This document shows positions 1 through 7,730 of a DNA stretch of 64,000 nt, piece by piece. The stretch spans positions 62,001-126,000 of the forward strand of contig NZ_JAKIHP010000004.1 of assembly GCF_021608265.1 (NCBI RefSeq), read 5' to 3'. The notes below the pieces were generated by a model. The model had not been told where the DNA came from and did not search any database. It saw only the letters and a program-made list of their open reading frames with translations. The DNA comes from Flavobacterium wongokense. GTDB taxonomy: Bacteria; Bacteroidota; Bacteroidia; Flavobacteriales; Flavobacteriaceae. Numbering within the stretch: the stretch's first letter is position 1; each line of letters opens with the position of its first letter. The translations under genes were made by a program, and so were the position numbers.

Positions 1-669
1 CATTTTGTCCTGGTGGATATCTGAAACGATAACGACAGCGCCTTCATTAGTCAAATGACTAATCAAAGTTTCTCCAACGTGTCCGTTTCCTTGTACCAAT
101 ACTCTTTTTCCTGCTAAGCTGTCTGAACCAAACTGATATTTGGCAGCAGCCTTCATTCCCATATAAACACCATAAGCAGTTACAGGAGAAGGATTTCCTG
201 AACCACCTTTTTCAACAGAAATACCGGTAACGTGTTTGGTTACTTCGTGGATCCTGTCCATATCTTCAGTCGTTGTCCCTACATCTTCAGCAGTAATATA
301 TTTTCCGCTTAAGGAATTTACAAACTGACCGAAACGTGTAATCAATTCCGGAGTTTTATCCGTTTTAGCATCACCAATGATGACTGCTTTTCCTCCACCA
401 AGATTTAATCCGGTAATGGCCGATTTATAAGTCATTCCGCGGGAAAGACGCAAAACATCATTCAATGCTTCCCATTCATTAGCATAATTCCACATTCGTG
501 TTCCGCCAAGTGCTGGTCCCATAACTGTGTTATGAATTCCAATAATTGCTTTTAATCCTGTATCTTTGTCATTACAAAAAACAATTTGTTCGTGATTATC
601 AAAAGATAACTGACCAAAAACGGGATCCATTTTTTTAAGCTCTGCTGGCGTTGTGATTTCTGATGTCAT
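1..669 (-). CDS. Leucine dehydrogenase family protein (Glu/Leu/Phe/Val dehydrogenase), 3' end cut off by window
   Basis: The reverse strand from an ATG at 669 stays open to base 1, giving the first 223 residues of an NAD-dependent amino-acid dehydrogenase that oxidatively deaminates branched-chain amino acids in the cytoplasm. Lys82 (YKSA) and Lys94 (GGGKAV) have the 12-residue spacing of the substrate-binding and catalytic lysines of leucine dehydrogenases. [10 protein letters not shown] lies near residue 51. The nucleotide-binding turn QGNGHVG begins near residue 200, just before the cut. The family is usually about 360-410 residues, so roughly half is missing only because the window starts here. 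Leucine is the likeliest substrate, but Phe or Val specificity cannot be separated from this portion. Confidence 0.9.
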   Translation of the reverse strand, partial: MTSEITTPAELKKMDPVFGQLSFDNHEQIVFCNDKDTGLKAIIGIHNTVMGPALGGTRMWNYANEWEALNDVLRLSRGMTYKSAITGLNLGGGKAVIIGDAKTDKTPELITRFGQFVNSLSGKYITAEDVGTTTEDMDRIHEVTKHVTGISVEKGGSGNPSPVTAYGVYMGMKAAAKYQFGSDSLAGKRVLVQGNGHVGETLISHLTNEGAVVIVSDIHQDKM

Positions 670-710
670 TTTGTAAAAGTTAATTATTAATGCTTTTTAA
701 AAAAGCCCTA

Positions 711-718
711 CAAAATTA
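711..718 (-). promoter_or_regulatory. Candidate -7 box for the leucine dehydrogenase gene
   Basis: TAATTTTG on the minus strand fits the Bacteroidota -7 consensus TAnnTTTG and sits about 40 bases before the start codon. No well-spaced TTG -33 box is visible. Confidence 0.4.
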
Positions 719-863
719 AAACTTTATTCAACAAAACTCACTTAAATCGGGAATAATCGACAATTTGTTAATAAAATCAATTTATACCAAGAATATAATA
801 ATTTGATTATTTTTAACGTTTTAACACTAATCTGTTTTTAAAACCCATTTCTGCCGAATTTCA

Positions 864-2621
864 ATGAAAGAACTTCAATATTTAAACAAATACTTTGTAA
901 AATATAAATTCCATTTTTTATTAGGAATTATCATCACAATCGTAGCCCAGATTTTTTTCGTTTATGTTGCCAAACTGGTAAGCAAATCGTTTACTGACAT
1001 TGACCATTACCTAAAAAAAGAGATAACTTATGATGTTGTAAAAACTGCCTTAATCCACAATCTTTTTTGGATTTTGGCTACGGCATTGATTGCAGGCATT
1101 TTAACTTTTTTGATGCGTCAAACGCTTATCGTGATGTCGCGTCATGTGGAGTTTGATTTGAAAAATGAAGTCTTCAGGCATTACGAAGTGCTGGATCAAA
1201 ATTTTTACAAACGCAATCGTACCGGAGATTTGATGAACCGCATCAGCGAAGACGTTGGCAAAGTCCGCCAGTATGTTGGGCCGGCCGTAATGTATACCAT
1301 TAATACCTGCATCCGTTTTACGGTTGTCATTATATATATGTATAATGTTTCGCCTCGTCTGACCTTATACACCATATTGCCTTTACCAATTGTTGCCTAC
1401 ATCATTTTCAAATTAAGCCAGGAAATCAATAAGCGCAGTACCATTTTTCAGCAATATCTATCAAAGGTATTTACTTTTACTCAGGAAATTTTCTCCGGAA
1501 TCCGTGTGGTAAAAGCCTATGGCCTGGAAAAACAGTATCAGGATAATTATGATGGGATTGCAAAAGAAAGCAAAGCCAAAAGCATGAGCCTGGCGCGGAT
1601 ACAATCGCTTTTTGGCCCGTTGATGATTGGGCTGATTGGCGTGAGCAACCTGATTGTAATTTATTTTGGCGGCATTATGGTCATTGACGGAACAATCAAG
1701 GATATTGGCACCATAGCCGAATTTATCATGTATGTCAACATGCTTACTTTCCCTGTGGCAACTATTGGCTGGGTTTCTTCGTTGGTTCAGGAAGCAGAAG
1801 CTTCACAGAAACGCATCAACGAATTCCTGAAAATAGAACCTGAAATCAAAAATAAAACGATTGGAACTATTGCCATTGAAGGCGAAATCGAATTCAAAAA
1901 TGTGACTTTCACGTATGACGACACCAATATCACGGCCTTAGAAAATATTTCATTCAAGGTAAAAAAGGGAGAAACACTGGCAATCCTTGGCAAAACAGGT
2001 TCCGGTAAATCGAGTATTTTATCCTTGATTACCCGGTTGTATGATATTAAGGAAGGTATGATTACCATTGACGGAACAAAAATAGACGAAGTCAATTTGT
2101 ATGACCTGCGCAACAGCATTGGGATTGTGCCTCAGGATGCGTTCCTTTTCTCGGACACAATCCGCAATAACATTAAATTCGGGAAGGAAAATGCTTCTGA
2201 AGAAGAAGTCATCAATGCGGCGCGAAAAGCTGTTGTACATGACAACATCATGAATTTCAACAAACAATATGATACGGTTTTAGGCGAGCGCGGCATTACA
2301 CTTTCAGGTGGGCAAAAGCAACGGGTTTCGATTGCGCGCGCCATCATCAAAGAACCTAAAATATTATTGTTTGACGACTGCCTTTCTGCTGTTGATACCG
2401 AAACCGAAGAACAGATTCTGAATAATCTGTTGGAAATATCAAAAGACAAGACCACGATTATTGTAAGCCACAGGGTTTCTTCTGCCAAAAATGCCGACAA
2501 AATCATCATCCTAGATGAAGGACAAATCATCCAAGAAGGTTCTCATAATCAATTAGTAAACCAGACAGGCTATTACGCCGAGTTGTATGCAAAGCAACTT
2601 TCAGAAAAAGAATTAAATTAA
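864..2621 (+). CDS. ABC exporter, fused membrane and ATPase domains (MsbA/lipid-A or multidrug type)
   Basis: 585 residues with the type I ABC exporter layout: about six transmembrane helices in residues 15-310, then a nucleotide-binding domain. The Walker A motif GKTGSGKSS is near residue 376, the signature LSGGQKQR near 478, the Walker B LLFDD near 503, and the switch His in SHR near 535. It probably works as a dimer at the inner membrane, moving lipid or drug substrates outward. The residue after the Walker B Asp is Asp rather than the usual catalytic Glu. That occurs in the degenerate site of heterodimeric exporters, but no partner half is nearby. Substrate cannot be assigned. It precedes the DUF3276 gene by 71 bases. 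Confidence 0.9.
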   Translation: MKELQYLNKYFVKYKFHFLLGIIITIVAQIFFVYVAKLVSKSFTDIDHYLKKEITYDVVKTALIHNLFWILATALIAGILTFLMRQTLIVMSRHVEFDLKNEVFRHYEVLDQNFYKRNRTGDLMNRISEDVGKVRQYVGPAVMYTINTCIRFTVVIIYMYNVSPRLTLYTILPLPIVAYIIFKLSQEINKRSTIFQQYLSKVFTFTQEIFSGIRVVKAYGLEKQYQDNYDGIAKESKAKSMSLARIQSLFGPLMIGLIGVSNLIVIYFGGIMVIDGTIKDIGTIAEFIMYVNMLTFPVATIGWVSSLVQEAEASQKRINEFLKIEPEIKNKTIGTIAIEGEIEFKNVTFTYDDTNITALENISFKVKKGETLAILGKTGSGKSSILSLITRLYDIKEGMITIDGTKIDEVNLYDLRNSIGIVPQDAFLFSDTIRNNIKFGKENASEEEVINAARKAVVHDNIMNFNKQYDTVLGERGITLSGGQKQRVSIARAIIKEPKILLFDDCLSAVDTETEEQILNNLLEISKDKTTIIVSHRVSSAKNADKIIILDEGQIIQEGSHNQLVNQTGYYAELYAKQLSEKELN

Positions 2622-2692
2622 AATGTTGTTTGGTAACAAAAAATTTACCATTTTTGAACTGTATAGAAACACTACTAATTGACTGAAAGAAA

Positions 2693-3082
2693 ATGAGAGA
2701 AAACGATATGTTAGAAAAAGATGAGATTTTTTCTAAAGTTTTAAGAGCAGGAAGAAGAACCTATTTCTTCGATGTAAGAGCTACAAAAGCTGATGATTAC
2801 TACATAACCATTACAGAAAGTAAAAAATTCACTGAAGAAGATGGTTCCTTTCACTTTAAAAAACACAAAATTTATTTGTACAAAGAGGACTTCGCAGCGT
2901 TCACCGAAATTTTAGAGGAAATGACTGCTTATGTTTTGAATAACAAAGGCGAAGAAGTAATCTCAGAAAGACACCAAAAAGATTTCAAAAGGGAATTCCA
3001 ACAGGAAACCGCGCTCGAAGATGCAAGCGTAAAGCCAGCTTCTGAAAAGAGTTTCACCGATATTGATTTTGACGATATTTAA
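2693..3082 (+). CDS. DUF3276 / PUR-domain nucleic-acid-binding protein
   Basis: 129 residues. The N-terminal about 90 residues match the DUF3276 (PUR-alpha-like) family, with the characteristic RAGRRTYFFDVR near residue 17 and alternating strands ending in a helix (FTEILEEMTAYV). The family folds like eukaryotic Pur-alpha and binds single-stranded or double-stranded nucleic acid; Borrelia BpuR is a characterised relative. The C-terminal 35 residues are acidic and probably disordered. It lies 71 bases after the ABC exporter and is followed by a strong terminator. The cellular target of the flavobacterial protein is not known. Confidence 0.85.
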   Translation: MRENDMLEKDEIFSKVLRAGRRTYFFDVRATKADDYYITITESKKFTEEDGSFHFKKHKIYLYKEDFAAFTEILEEMTAYVLNNKGEEVISERHQKDFKREFQQETALEDASVKPASEKSFTDIDFDDI

Positions 3083-3090
3083 TCAACAAT

Positions 3091-3122
3091 AAAAAAGCCC
3101 AAAACAATGTTTTGGGCTTTTA
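3091..3122 (+). terminator. Rho-independent terminator after the DUF3276 gene
   Basis: Perfect stem GCCCAAAAC/GTTTTGGGC with a 3-base loop, preceded by A's and followed by T's, 8 bases after the stop codon. Confidence 0.9.
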
Positions 3123-3135
3123 AATTAAAATTTAC

Positions 3136-3351
3136 ATGCAAAAAATTATAGCTTATTTAAATAAACACAGCCTTATTATCAATTCTGTTTGCATTGCCTT
3201 TTGGTTATGGATCATTTATGAAAATTACCAGACATCTCAGGCAGAAAATTCATTTGAACAACGAAAATACTATTTTATAGTTCCGGTGCTATTCATCCTT
3301 TTGTCTGCATTCAATATGTACATGGCGCAAAAAAGGAAAAATCGCGCTTAG
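3136..3351 (+). CDS. Small two-helix membrane protein of unknown function
   Basis: 71 residues with two hydrophobic segments (about residues 13-30 and 46-62) separated by a polar loop containing NYQTSQAENSFEQRK, and a basic tail KRKNR. This is a typical two-pass inner-membrane topology. The ATG follows the preceding terminator by 14 bases, and the stop overlaps the convergent csaA-like stop by 4 bases. I do not recognise a family. Membrane character and compact placement support a real gene, but there is no functional evidence. Confidence 0.65.
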   Translation: MQKIIAYLNKHSLIINSVCIAFWLWIIYENYQTSQAENSFEQRKYYFIVPVLFILLSAFNMYMAQKRKNRA

Positions 3352-3686
3352 CCAATCCTCAAGCCATTTTCCACTTTAAGATCAGAAGACAATAAAACAA
3401 TGTCATCCTGATTTACCGAACCCAAAACCAAACATTCACTCATGAAAGTTCCGATTTGTTTTTTGGGGAAATTGACCACGGCTACAATCTGCTTTCCTAT
3501 CAAATCCTCCTTATTGTATCGCTTCGTAATTTGGGCTGATGATTTCCGGATTCCGATTTCGGTTCCAAAATCGATTGTCAGTTGGTAAGCAGGTTTTCGC
3601 GCTTCGGGAAAATCCCTGACTTCAAGGATGGTTCCAATCCGCATTTCCACCTTTTCAAAATCGGGCCACGAAAGTATATGTTCCAT
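3348..3686 (-). CDS. csaA: CsaA-like tRNA-binding domain protein
   Basis: 112 residues, the usual length of stand-alone CsaA proteins. The whole sequence is one OB-fold tRNA-binding domain of the type found at the C-terminus of bacterial MetRS. Family signatures are FEKVEMRIGTI near the start, RKSSAQIT near residue 48, and VAVVNFPKKQIG with SECLVLG near residues 70-88. CsaA proteins act as dimers, bind tRNA-like RNA, and have been linked to chaperone or secretion-related roles. It converges with a small membrane-protein gene, overlapping by 4 bases. Confidence 0.88.
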   Translation of the reverse strand: MEHILSWPDFEKVEMRIGTILEVRDFPEARKPAYQLTIDFGTEIGIRKSSAQITKRYNKEDLIGKQIVAVVNFPKKQIGTFMSECLVLGSVNQDDIVLLSSDLKVENGLRIG

Positions 3687-3697
3687 AGTTGTAGCAT

Positions 3698-3724
3698 AAA
3701 AAATCCCGACGAATCGGGATTTAC
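3698..3724 (-). terminator. Terminator for the cytochrome c lipoprotein gene
   Basis: Perfect 9-bp stem AAATCCCGA/TCGGGATTT with a 4-base loop, followed on the minus strand by a run of T's. It starts 3 bases beyond the stop at 3727. Confidence 0.8.
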
Positions 3725-3726
3725 TA

Positions 3727-4044
3727 TTAGTTCATTGTTAGATAATTGTAGATTTTTTGTCCCTGCATATCATCAAGATGTGCTTTTTTCTGCATACGGT
3801 CAACAATCGGTTTCCATTCTTCTGCAGAATATTCCTTCGGTCCATAAAGCCTGTGGCATTTGGCACAATTGTTATCATAAAGCTCTTTTCCCTGAGCCAG
3901 TTCGGGCGTCATGACCGTTGCTGTAGATTCTCTGGTTCCGCTTGTTGCAACGGGTGTAGATGCAGCTGCAGGAGCATTTGATTTTGAAGCACACGAATAA
4001 ATCATTAGGGCTAAAATGGCAAGGGCAGTTACTTTGTATTTCAT
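3727..4044 (-). CDS. Small monohaem c-type cytochrome lipoprotein
   Basis: 105 residues from the ATG at 4044. This start is preferred over an in-frame start at 4092 because it begins a clean lipoprotein signal: MKYKV, a hydrophobic core, and Cys at residue 18. A Thr/Ser/Ala/Pro-rich linker follows. The haem attachment site CAKCH lies near residue 61 (NNCAKCHRLYGP), and a Met in DRMQKKAHL may be the distal ligand. It is probably a periplasm-facing, lipid-anchored electron carrier. It stands alone in the window with no oxidase or dehydrogenase beside it, so its redox partner is unknown. Confidence 0.85.
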   Translation of the reverse strand: MKYKVTALAILALMIYSCASKSNAPAAASTPVATSGTRESTATVMTPELAQGKELYDNNCAKCHRLYGPKEYSAEEWKPIVDRMQKKAHLDDMQGQKIYNYLTMN

Positions 4045-4080
4045 GGTTGATTTTTTTGTTTGGTTGAAGGGTAAATATAT

Positions 4081-4113
4081 AAAAAATCCCAACAGCGGAC
4101 TATTGGGATTTTA
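4081..4113 (-). terminator. Terminator for the dual immunophilin transcript
   Basis: Stem AAAATCCCAA/TTGGGATTTT with an 11-base loop and minus-strand T run. It lies about 135 bases beyond the immunophilin stop, so the intergenic element at 4146-4230 would be inside the 3' untranslated region. Confidence 0.6.
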
Positions 4114-4145
4114 ATTTTAACCAAATCTTTAGATTTAGTGCTATA

Positions 4146-4230
4146 TTTTAGGAGCACACGTTATGCTCATTGCTAGACTAATCTTCCCGCTTTCCACACT
4201 ACATGGTAGTTTGCTGCAATCGGGGCTAGC
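4146..4230 (-). repeat. Dispersed intergenic element, copy 1 of 4
   Basis: Read on the minus strand it begins TAGCCCCGATT and ends GCTCCTAAAA, with GGAAAGCGGG inside. Before that lies a 5-bp hairpin at 4198-4210 (ACTAC-CAT-GTAGT). The same ends and a hairpin occur at 6324-6410, 44102-44234 and 61101-61182. This copy shares a longer internal insert with the 44102 copy. It has no ORF. Confidence 0.8.
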
Positions 4231-4247
4231 CTTGACATTCCTGCTTC

Positions 4248-5180
4248 TTACTTAACGTCCATCAATTCAACGTCAAATACCAAAGTAGCATCTGGCGGAA
4301 TTACACCTCCGGCACCACTTGAACCGTAACCTAAATAAGATGGGATGACAAAACGTGCTTTATCGCCAACATGCAACAATTGGATTCCTTCGTCCCAACC
4401 TTCGATAACATGGCCTTTTCCTAATGGAAATTCAATTGGTTTTTTTCTTGGATATGAAGAATCAAATGTCTTTCCGTTTTCCAATTGTCCTGTATAATGA
4501 ACCGAAACCGTTTTACCCGCTTCTGCTTTTTTACCGTTTCCTTTTTGGATGATTTTATAACGTAAACCGCTTTCCGTCTGATCAAAACCTGCAGCCAGTT
4601 TTTCCATAGCTCCTTCAGCCTGTTTTTTGGCTTCTTCAATTCTTTTCAAACGAGAACCTTCAAAAGTCCTGAACGCCTCAATGGCATTCCATTTTTGAGC
4701 TTCATCTCCTACTCTCACGATTTCCAAGCTTTCGATTAAATCTCCCTGAGCAACAGCATCAACAACATCCTGTCCTTCAACAACGTGGCCAAAAACAGTA
4801 TGCTTTCCGTCCAACCAGTTTGTTGGAACATGCGTGATGAAGAATTGCGAACCATTGGTTCCTGGACCGGCATTTGCCATAGATAAAACTCCGGGTTTGT
4901 CGTGTTTTAAACTTGGATGGAATTCATCATCAAAGTTGTAACCGGGACCACCTGATCCAATCCCTTGTGGGCAGCCACCCTGAATCATAAAATCTGGAAT
5001 TACCCTGTGGAATTTTAATCCGTCATAATAAGGTTTTCCCATTGGTTTTGCTGAATTTTCCAATTGACCTTCGGCTAATCCAACAAAATTACCTACAGTT
5101 CCAGGTGTCAAATCGTGTGTTAGTTTTACTAAAATCGAACCTTTTGAGGTATTGAATTTAGCGTATATTCCGTTTTCCAT
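4248..5180 (-). CDS. Dual-family peptidyl-prolyl isomerase: cyclophilin fused to FKBP
   Basis: 310 residues and no signal peptide, so probably cytoplasmic. Residues 1-155 are a cyclophilin domain, with the catalytic-region [13 protein letters not shown] at 57-69 and NGSQFFIT near 109. Residues 160-205 form a charged helical linker rich in Glu, Lys and Ala. Residues 207-310 are an FKBP domain, with VHYTG, the IEGWDEG motif and IPSYLGYG. Both domains catalyse cis-trans isomerisation of X-Pro bonds during protein folding. Having both immunophilin families in one chain is uncommon, though such fusions are known in some bacteria and protists. An intergenic repeat and a distant terminator follow the gene. 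Confidence 0.93.
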   Translation of the reverse strand: MENGIYAKFNTSKGSILVKLTHDLTPGTVGNFVGLAEGQLENSAKPMGKPYYDGLKFHRVIPDFMIQGGCPQGIGSGGPGYNFDDEFHPSLKHDKPGVLSMANAGPGTNGSQFFITHVPTNWLDGKHTVFGHVVEGQDVVDAVAQGDLIESLEIVRVGDEAQKWNAIEAFRTFEGSRLKRIEEAKKQAEGAMEKLAAGFDQTESGLRYKIIQKGNGKKAEAGKTVSVHYTGQLENGKTFDSSYPRKKPIEFPLGKGHVIEGWDEGIQLLHVGDKARFVIPSYLGYGSSGAGGVIPPDATLVFDVELMDVK

Positions 5181-5204
5181 TATCTGTGTTTTTTAAATGT
5201 GGCG

Positions 5205-5212
5205 CAAAATTA
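5205..5212 (-). promoter_or_regulatory. Candidate -7 box for the dual immunophilin gene
   Basis: TAATTTTG on the minus strand, 24 bases upstream of the ATG at 5180, matches TAnnTTTG. Confidence 0.45.
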
Positions 5213-5260
5213 CGAATTATAACGCTAAAAAAATCTAAAATAAAAGTCAAAAATCTACTA

Positions 5261-5288
5261 TTGAAAATTGTAAAACTTGCTAAATTTG
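5261..5288 (+). promoter_or_regulatory. Bacteroidota-type promoter for the GNAT gene
   Basis: TTG at 5261, a 17-base spacer, then TAAATTTG at 5281-5288. This is an exact fit to TTG-N17-23-TAnnTTTG and lies 21 bases before the ATG at 5310. Confidence 0.65.
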
Positions 5289-5309
5289 TTTGGACAAATA
5301 AACAAGTGA

Positions 5310-5771
5310 ATGCCCGCAATAATAATCCCTTACAAGCCCGAATACAAAGCGTTTTTCATTTCATTGAACAAAGCCTGGCTTGAAGAATTTTTTTATGTGG
5401 AACCGCATGACATTGATGCTTTTGAAAAACTGGAGGAAATCATCCTCAATCCTGGCGGTGAAATTTTCTTCTGCCTTGTCGATAATGAAGTTGCCGGAAC
5501 GGTTGCCATGCAGAAAGTGAATGACGTTACTTATGAACTCGCAAAACTGGCAGTGGATAAAAAATTCCAGGGACAAAAGCTGAGCAACCTATTGATGGAT
5601 GCCTGCATTGCTTTTGCCAAACAAAAGAACGCAGAAAAAATCATGCTGGTATCGAGCACGAAACTGGATACCGCTTTGAATTTATACCGAAAATATAATT
5701 TTAAGGAAGTTCCGTTGGACGAAACCGATTATGATCGTGCCGACATTCAGATGGAACTGGAATTATTATAA
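5310..5771 (+). CDS. GNAT family N-acetyltransferase
   Basis: 153 residues spanning one GNAT domain. The acetyl-CoA-binding region lies around residues 82-105 (KLAVDKKFQGQKLSNLLMDA), where the canonical Q/R-x-x-G-x-G/A loop appears as KFQGQK. A C-terminal strand typical of the fold, NLYRKYNFKEVPL, follows. The enzyme should transfer an acetyl group from acetyl-CoA to an amine of a small molecule or protein. Specificity cannot be inferred. A near-perfect promoter precedes the gene, and an AT-rich inverted repeat follows the stop directly. Confidence 0.85.
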   Translation: MPAIIIPYKPEYKAFFISLNKAWLEEFFYVEPHDIDAFEKLEEIILNPGGEIFFCLVDNEVAGTVAMQKVNDVTYELAKLAVDKKFQGQKLSNLLMDACIAFAKQKNAEKIMLVSSTKLDTALNLYRKYNFKEVPLDETDYDRADIQMELELL

Positions 5772-5858
5772 ATTTTGAATTATAAATTTTAAATGAACAC
5801 TGACATTCCCAATCAAGAGAAATAAAACAACAAATTCAAAATTCAAAATTCAAAATAA
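5771..5858 (+). repeat. AT-rich inverted-repeat element, copy 1
   Basis: The left arm (5771-5794, AATTTTGAATTATAAATTTT...) and right arm (5832-5858, repeated AATTCAAA units) are imperfect reverse complements around a 37-base centre. The same arms recur at 7116-7243. There is no coding capacity. It could be a short palindromic mobile remnant or a hairpin in the transcript. Confidence 0.55.
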
Positions 5859-5862
5859 TATT

Positions 5863-6312
5863 ATGAGCTCAATTTACAACAAAGCAGACAACGAAATCAT
5901 TATTTCACGAATCAACAAACTTACACCGGAAAGCCAGGGACAATGGGGAAAAATGACGGTAGACCAAATGCTGTCACACTGCCAGGCACCGATGGATTTT
6001 GCTTTTGGAAAAACTCCGATGAAAGCGAATTTCCTGATGCAGCTTTTGGGTAAAATGATAAAAGGTAAGATGCTTAAATCAAAGGAATTCAAAAAAAACA
6101 GCCCAACTGCTCCTGCTTTTATCAGGACCGAAAAATATGATTTTGAGGATACCAAAAACGGACTGATTGAAAGAATCAACTATTTTTCTGATTTGGGCCA
6201 AGGTGCCATTAAAACTACCAAACATCCTTTCTTTGGCGAAATGACTTATGACGAATGGAGCCAGCTGCACACGATGCATTTGGATCATCATTTAAGGCAG
6301 TTTGGGGTTTAA
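5863..6312 (+). CDS. DUF1569 family protein (DinB-like four-helix fold)
   Basis: 149 residues matching the DUF1569 family: MTVDQMLSHCQAPMDFAFG near residue 30 and a C-terminal HTMHLDHHLRQFG. The conserved histidines (His39 and the C-terminal HLDHH cluster) resemble the metal-binding triad of DinB/YfiT-like proteins, which include thiol-dependent transferases. Cytoplasmic. No substrate is known. AT-rich inverted repeats precede it and a dispersed intergenic element follows it, so it is probably its own transcription unit. Confidence 0.85.
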   Translation: MSSIYNKADNEIIISRINKLTPESQGQWGKMTVDQMLSHCQAPMDFAFGKTPMKANFLMQLLGKMIKGKMLKSKEFKKNSPTAPAFIRTEKYDFEDTKNGLIERINYFSDLGQGAIKTTKHPFFGEMTYDEWSQLHTMHLDHHLRQFGV

Positions 6313-6323
6313 AAAAATAAACC

Positions 6324-6410
6324 TTAGCCCAGATTGAAACGGCATCCTTTTGTTTCGTTCCATGAACGAAACAAAAGATATAGTGGAAAGCTGGAAATAG
6401 CTCCTAAAAA
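6324..6410 (+). repeat. Dispersed intergenic element, copy 2 of 4
   Basis: Begins TTAGCCCAGATTG and ends GGAAATAGCTCCTAAAAA. The centre is a perfect 14-bp hairpin (6347-6360 with 6364-6377) closed by a CAT loop. It abuts the candidate trmD promoter. Confidence 0.8.
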
Positions 6411-6416
6411 TTATTT

Positions 6417-6424
6417 TATCTTTG
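6417..6424 (+). promoter_or_regulatory. Candidate -7 box immediately before trmD
   Basis: TATCTTTG ends only 4 bases before the ATG at 6429. If it is used, the transcript would be essentially leaderless. No clear -33 TTG is seen; that position falls inside the repeat element. Confidence 0.45.
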
Positions 6425-6428
6425 CGCC

Positions 6429-7106
6429 ATGCGAATAGATATCATCACCATTTTACCGGAATTACTGAGAAGCCCTTTTGAAGCGTCGATTATGAAACGC
6501 GCTATTGAAAAGGGATTGGTGGAAGTCCATTTTCACAATTTGAGGGATTACACGACCAACAAACAGAAAAGCGTTGACGATTATCCTTTTGGTGGCGGTG
6601 CCGGAATGGTCATGATGGTGCAGCCGATTGACGCCTGCATTTCGCATTTAAAGAACCAGCGCAACTACGATGAAGTCATTTATATGTCACCTGATGGTGA
6701 AACGCTGAACCAGAAAATGGCAAACACGGCTTCGATGTATGAGAATATTATCATACTTTGCGGGCATTATAAAGGTGTGGACCAACGTGTCCGCGATCAT
6801 TTTATTACCAAGGAAATTTCGATTGGTGATTATGTTTTGAGTGGCGGTGAAATTGGTGCCATTGTCTTTTGTGATGCTATCATTCGTTTGATTCCCGGAG
6901 TTTTATCGGATGAAACCTCAGCCTTGACGGATAGTTTTCAGGATAATCTATTATCGGGACCAATTTATACAAGGCCTGCAGATTACAAAGGCTGGAAAGT
7001 CCCCGAAGTTTTGACCAGTGGCCATTTTGCAAAAATTGACAAATGGCGTGAGGATATGGCGTATGAACATACTAAAAAGAGACGTCCTGATTTACTTGAC
7101 GAATAA
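6429..7106 (+). CDS. trmD: tRNA (guanine-N1-)-methyltransferase, m1G37
   Basis: 225 residues, full length for bacterial TrmD. It methylates N1 of G37 next to the anticodon using S-adenosylmethionine and so prevents +1 frameshifting. Visible family motifs are [11 protein letters not shown] at the start, [10 protein letters not shown] near residue 53, [11 protein letters not shown] near 112, and the SAM-binding trefoil-knot loop [12 protein letters not shown] near 137. In many bacteria trmD and rplS are cotranscribed, and here rplS follows. However, the 220-base gap contains an inverted repeat and a second promoter, so the two are probably separable. Confidence 0.97.
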   Translation: MRIDIITILPELLRSPFEASIMKRAIEKGLVEVHFHNLRDYTTNKQKSVDDYPFGGGAGMVMMVQPIDACISHLKNQRNYDEVIYMSPDGETLNQKMANTASMYENIIILCGHYKGVDQRVRDHFITKEISIGDYVLSGGEIGAIVFCDAIIRLIPGVLSDETSALTDSFQDNLLSGPIYTRPADYKGWKVPEVLTSGHFAKIDKWREDMAYEHTKKRRPDLLDE

Positions 7107-7115
7107 GTTTTTTAT

Positions 7116-7243
7116 TCTAAATTTTGAATTTTGAATTTTAAATTAATATCCCCTTAACTATAATTCGTTGATAACAAATAGTTTATGGGTTTTATTTTTC
7201 TCTAAAATAATTCAAAATTTATAATTCAAAATTCAAAATAATT
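7116..7243 (+). repeat. AT-rich inverted-repeat element, copy 2
   Basis: Arms at 7116-7145 and 7204-7243 are built from ATTTTGAATT units and their complements. They are near-complementary and match the arms of the copy at 5771-5858, although the centres differ. The element fills most of the trmD-rplS gap. Confidence 0.55.
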
Positions 7244-7246
7244 ATA

Positions 7247-7254
7247 TAAATTTG
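7247..7254 (+). promoter_or_regulatory. Candidate -7 box for rplS
   Basis: TAAATTTG lies directly after the inverted repeat and leaves a leader of about 65-70 bases before the rplS ATG. Confidence 0.45.
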
Positions 7255-7273
7255 CCCCCACTTTGACCAACCT

Positions 7274-7300
7274 CTGGCGAGAACCGTGAATGTTGCTCAG
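7274..7300 (+). promoter_or_regulatory. Candidate structured leader of rplS mRNA
   Basis: The untranslated region has a hairpin-forming segment: CTGGCGAGAAC pairs with GTTGCTCAG through AAC/GTU, GAG/CTC and CT/AG, with small bulges. The base composition is visibly richer in GC than the surrounding intergenic DNA. Ribosomal-protein genes often carry autoregulatory leaders, so feedback control by L19 is a reasonable inference. I cannot test conservation. Confidence 0.4.
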
Positions 7301-7326
7301 ATTTAAAACCATAATATTTAGAAAAA

Positions 7327-7677
7327 ATGGCAAATTTAGTAGATTTCGTTAACAACGAATTATCGACAAGAAAAGATTTCCCTGTATTCGGAGCTGGAGA
7401 TACCATCACAGTTTACTACGAAATTAAAGAGGGTGAAAAAACAAGAACACAGTTTTTCAAAGGAGTTGTAATCCAAAGAAAAGGTGCTGGAATGACTGAA
7501 ACTTTTACAATCCGTAAAATGTCTGGAGCAGTTGGTGTAGAGCGTATCTTCCCAGTTAACATGCCAGCTTTGCAAAAAGTAGAAGTTAACCAAAGAGGTA
7601 AAGTTAGAAGAGCTCGTATCTACTACTTTAGAGAACTTACCGGTAAAAAAGCAAAAATCAAAGAAAGAAGAAGATAA
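7327..7677 (+). CDS. rplS: 50S ribosomal protein L19
   Basis: 116 residues, the standard L19 length. The recognisable core includes FRAGDT-like FGAGDTITVYY near residue 22, GVVIQRKGAGMTETFTIRK near 48, GVGVERIFPVN-like GAVGVERIFPVN near 68 and the basic C-terminus RRARIYYFRELTGKKAKIKE. L19 sits at the 30S-50S interface of the ribosome. A structured leader and its own promoter precede it, and a strong terminator follows. Confidence 0.98.
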   Translation: MANLVDFVNNELSTRKDFPVFGAGDTITVYYEIKEGEKTRTQFFKGVVIQRKGAGMTETFTIRKMSGAVGVERIFPVNMPALQKVEVNQRGKVRRARIYYFRELTGKKAKIKERRR

Positions 7678-7696
7678 TCCGAATCTTTCTGATCAT

Positions 7697-7730
7697 AAAA
7701 AAAGTCCCGATACAATCGGGACTTTTTTTA
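7697..7730 (+). terminator. Terminator after rplS
   Basis: Perfect stem AAGTCCCGAT/ATCGGGACTT with a 3-base loop and a T run, 20 bases after the stop. Confidence 0.9.

Noticed and set aside
5186..5383. Open frame across the immunophilin-GNAT intergenic region
   Set aside because: Covers a clear promoter and the start of the GNAT gene in another frame; the translation is low-complexity Lys-rich.
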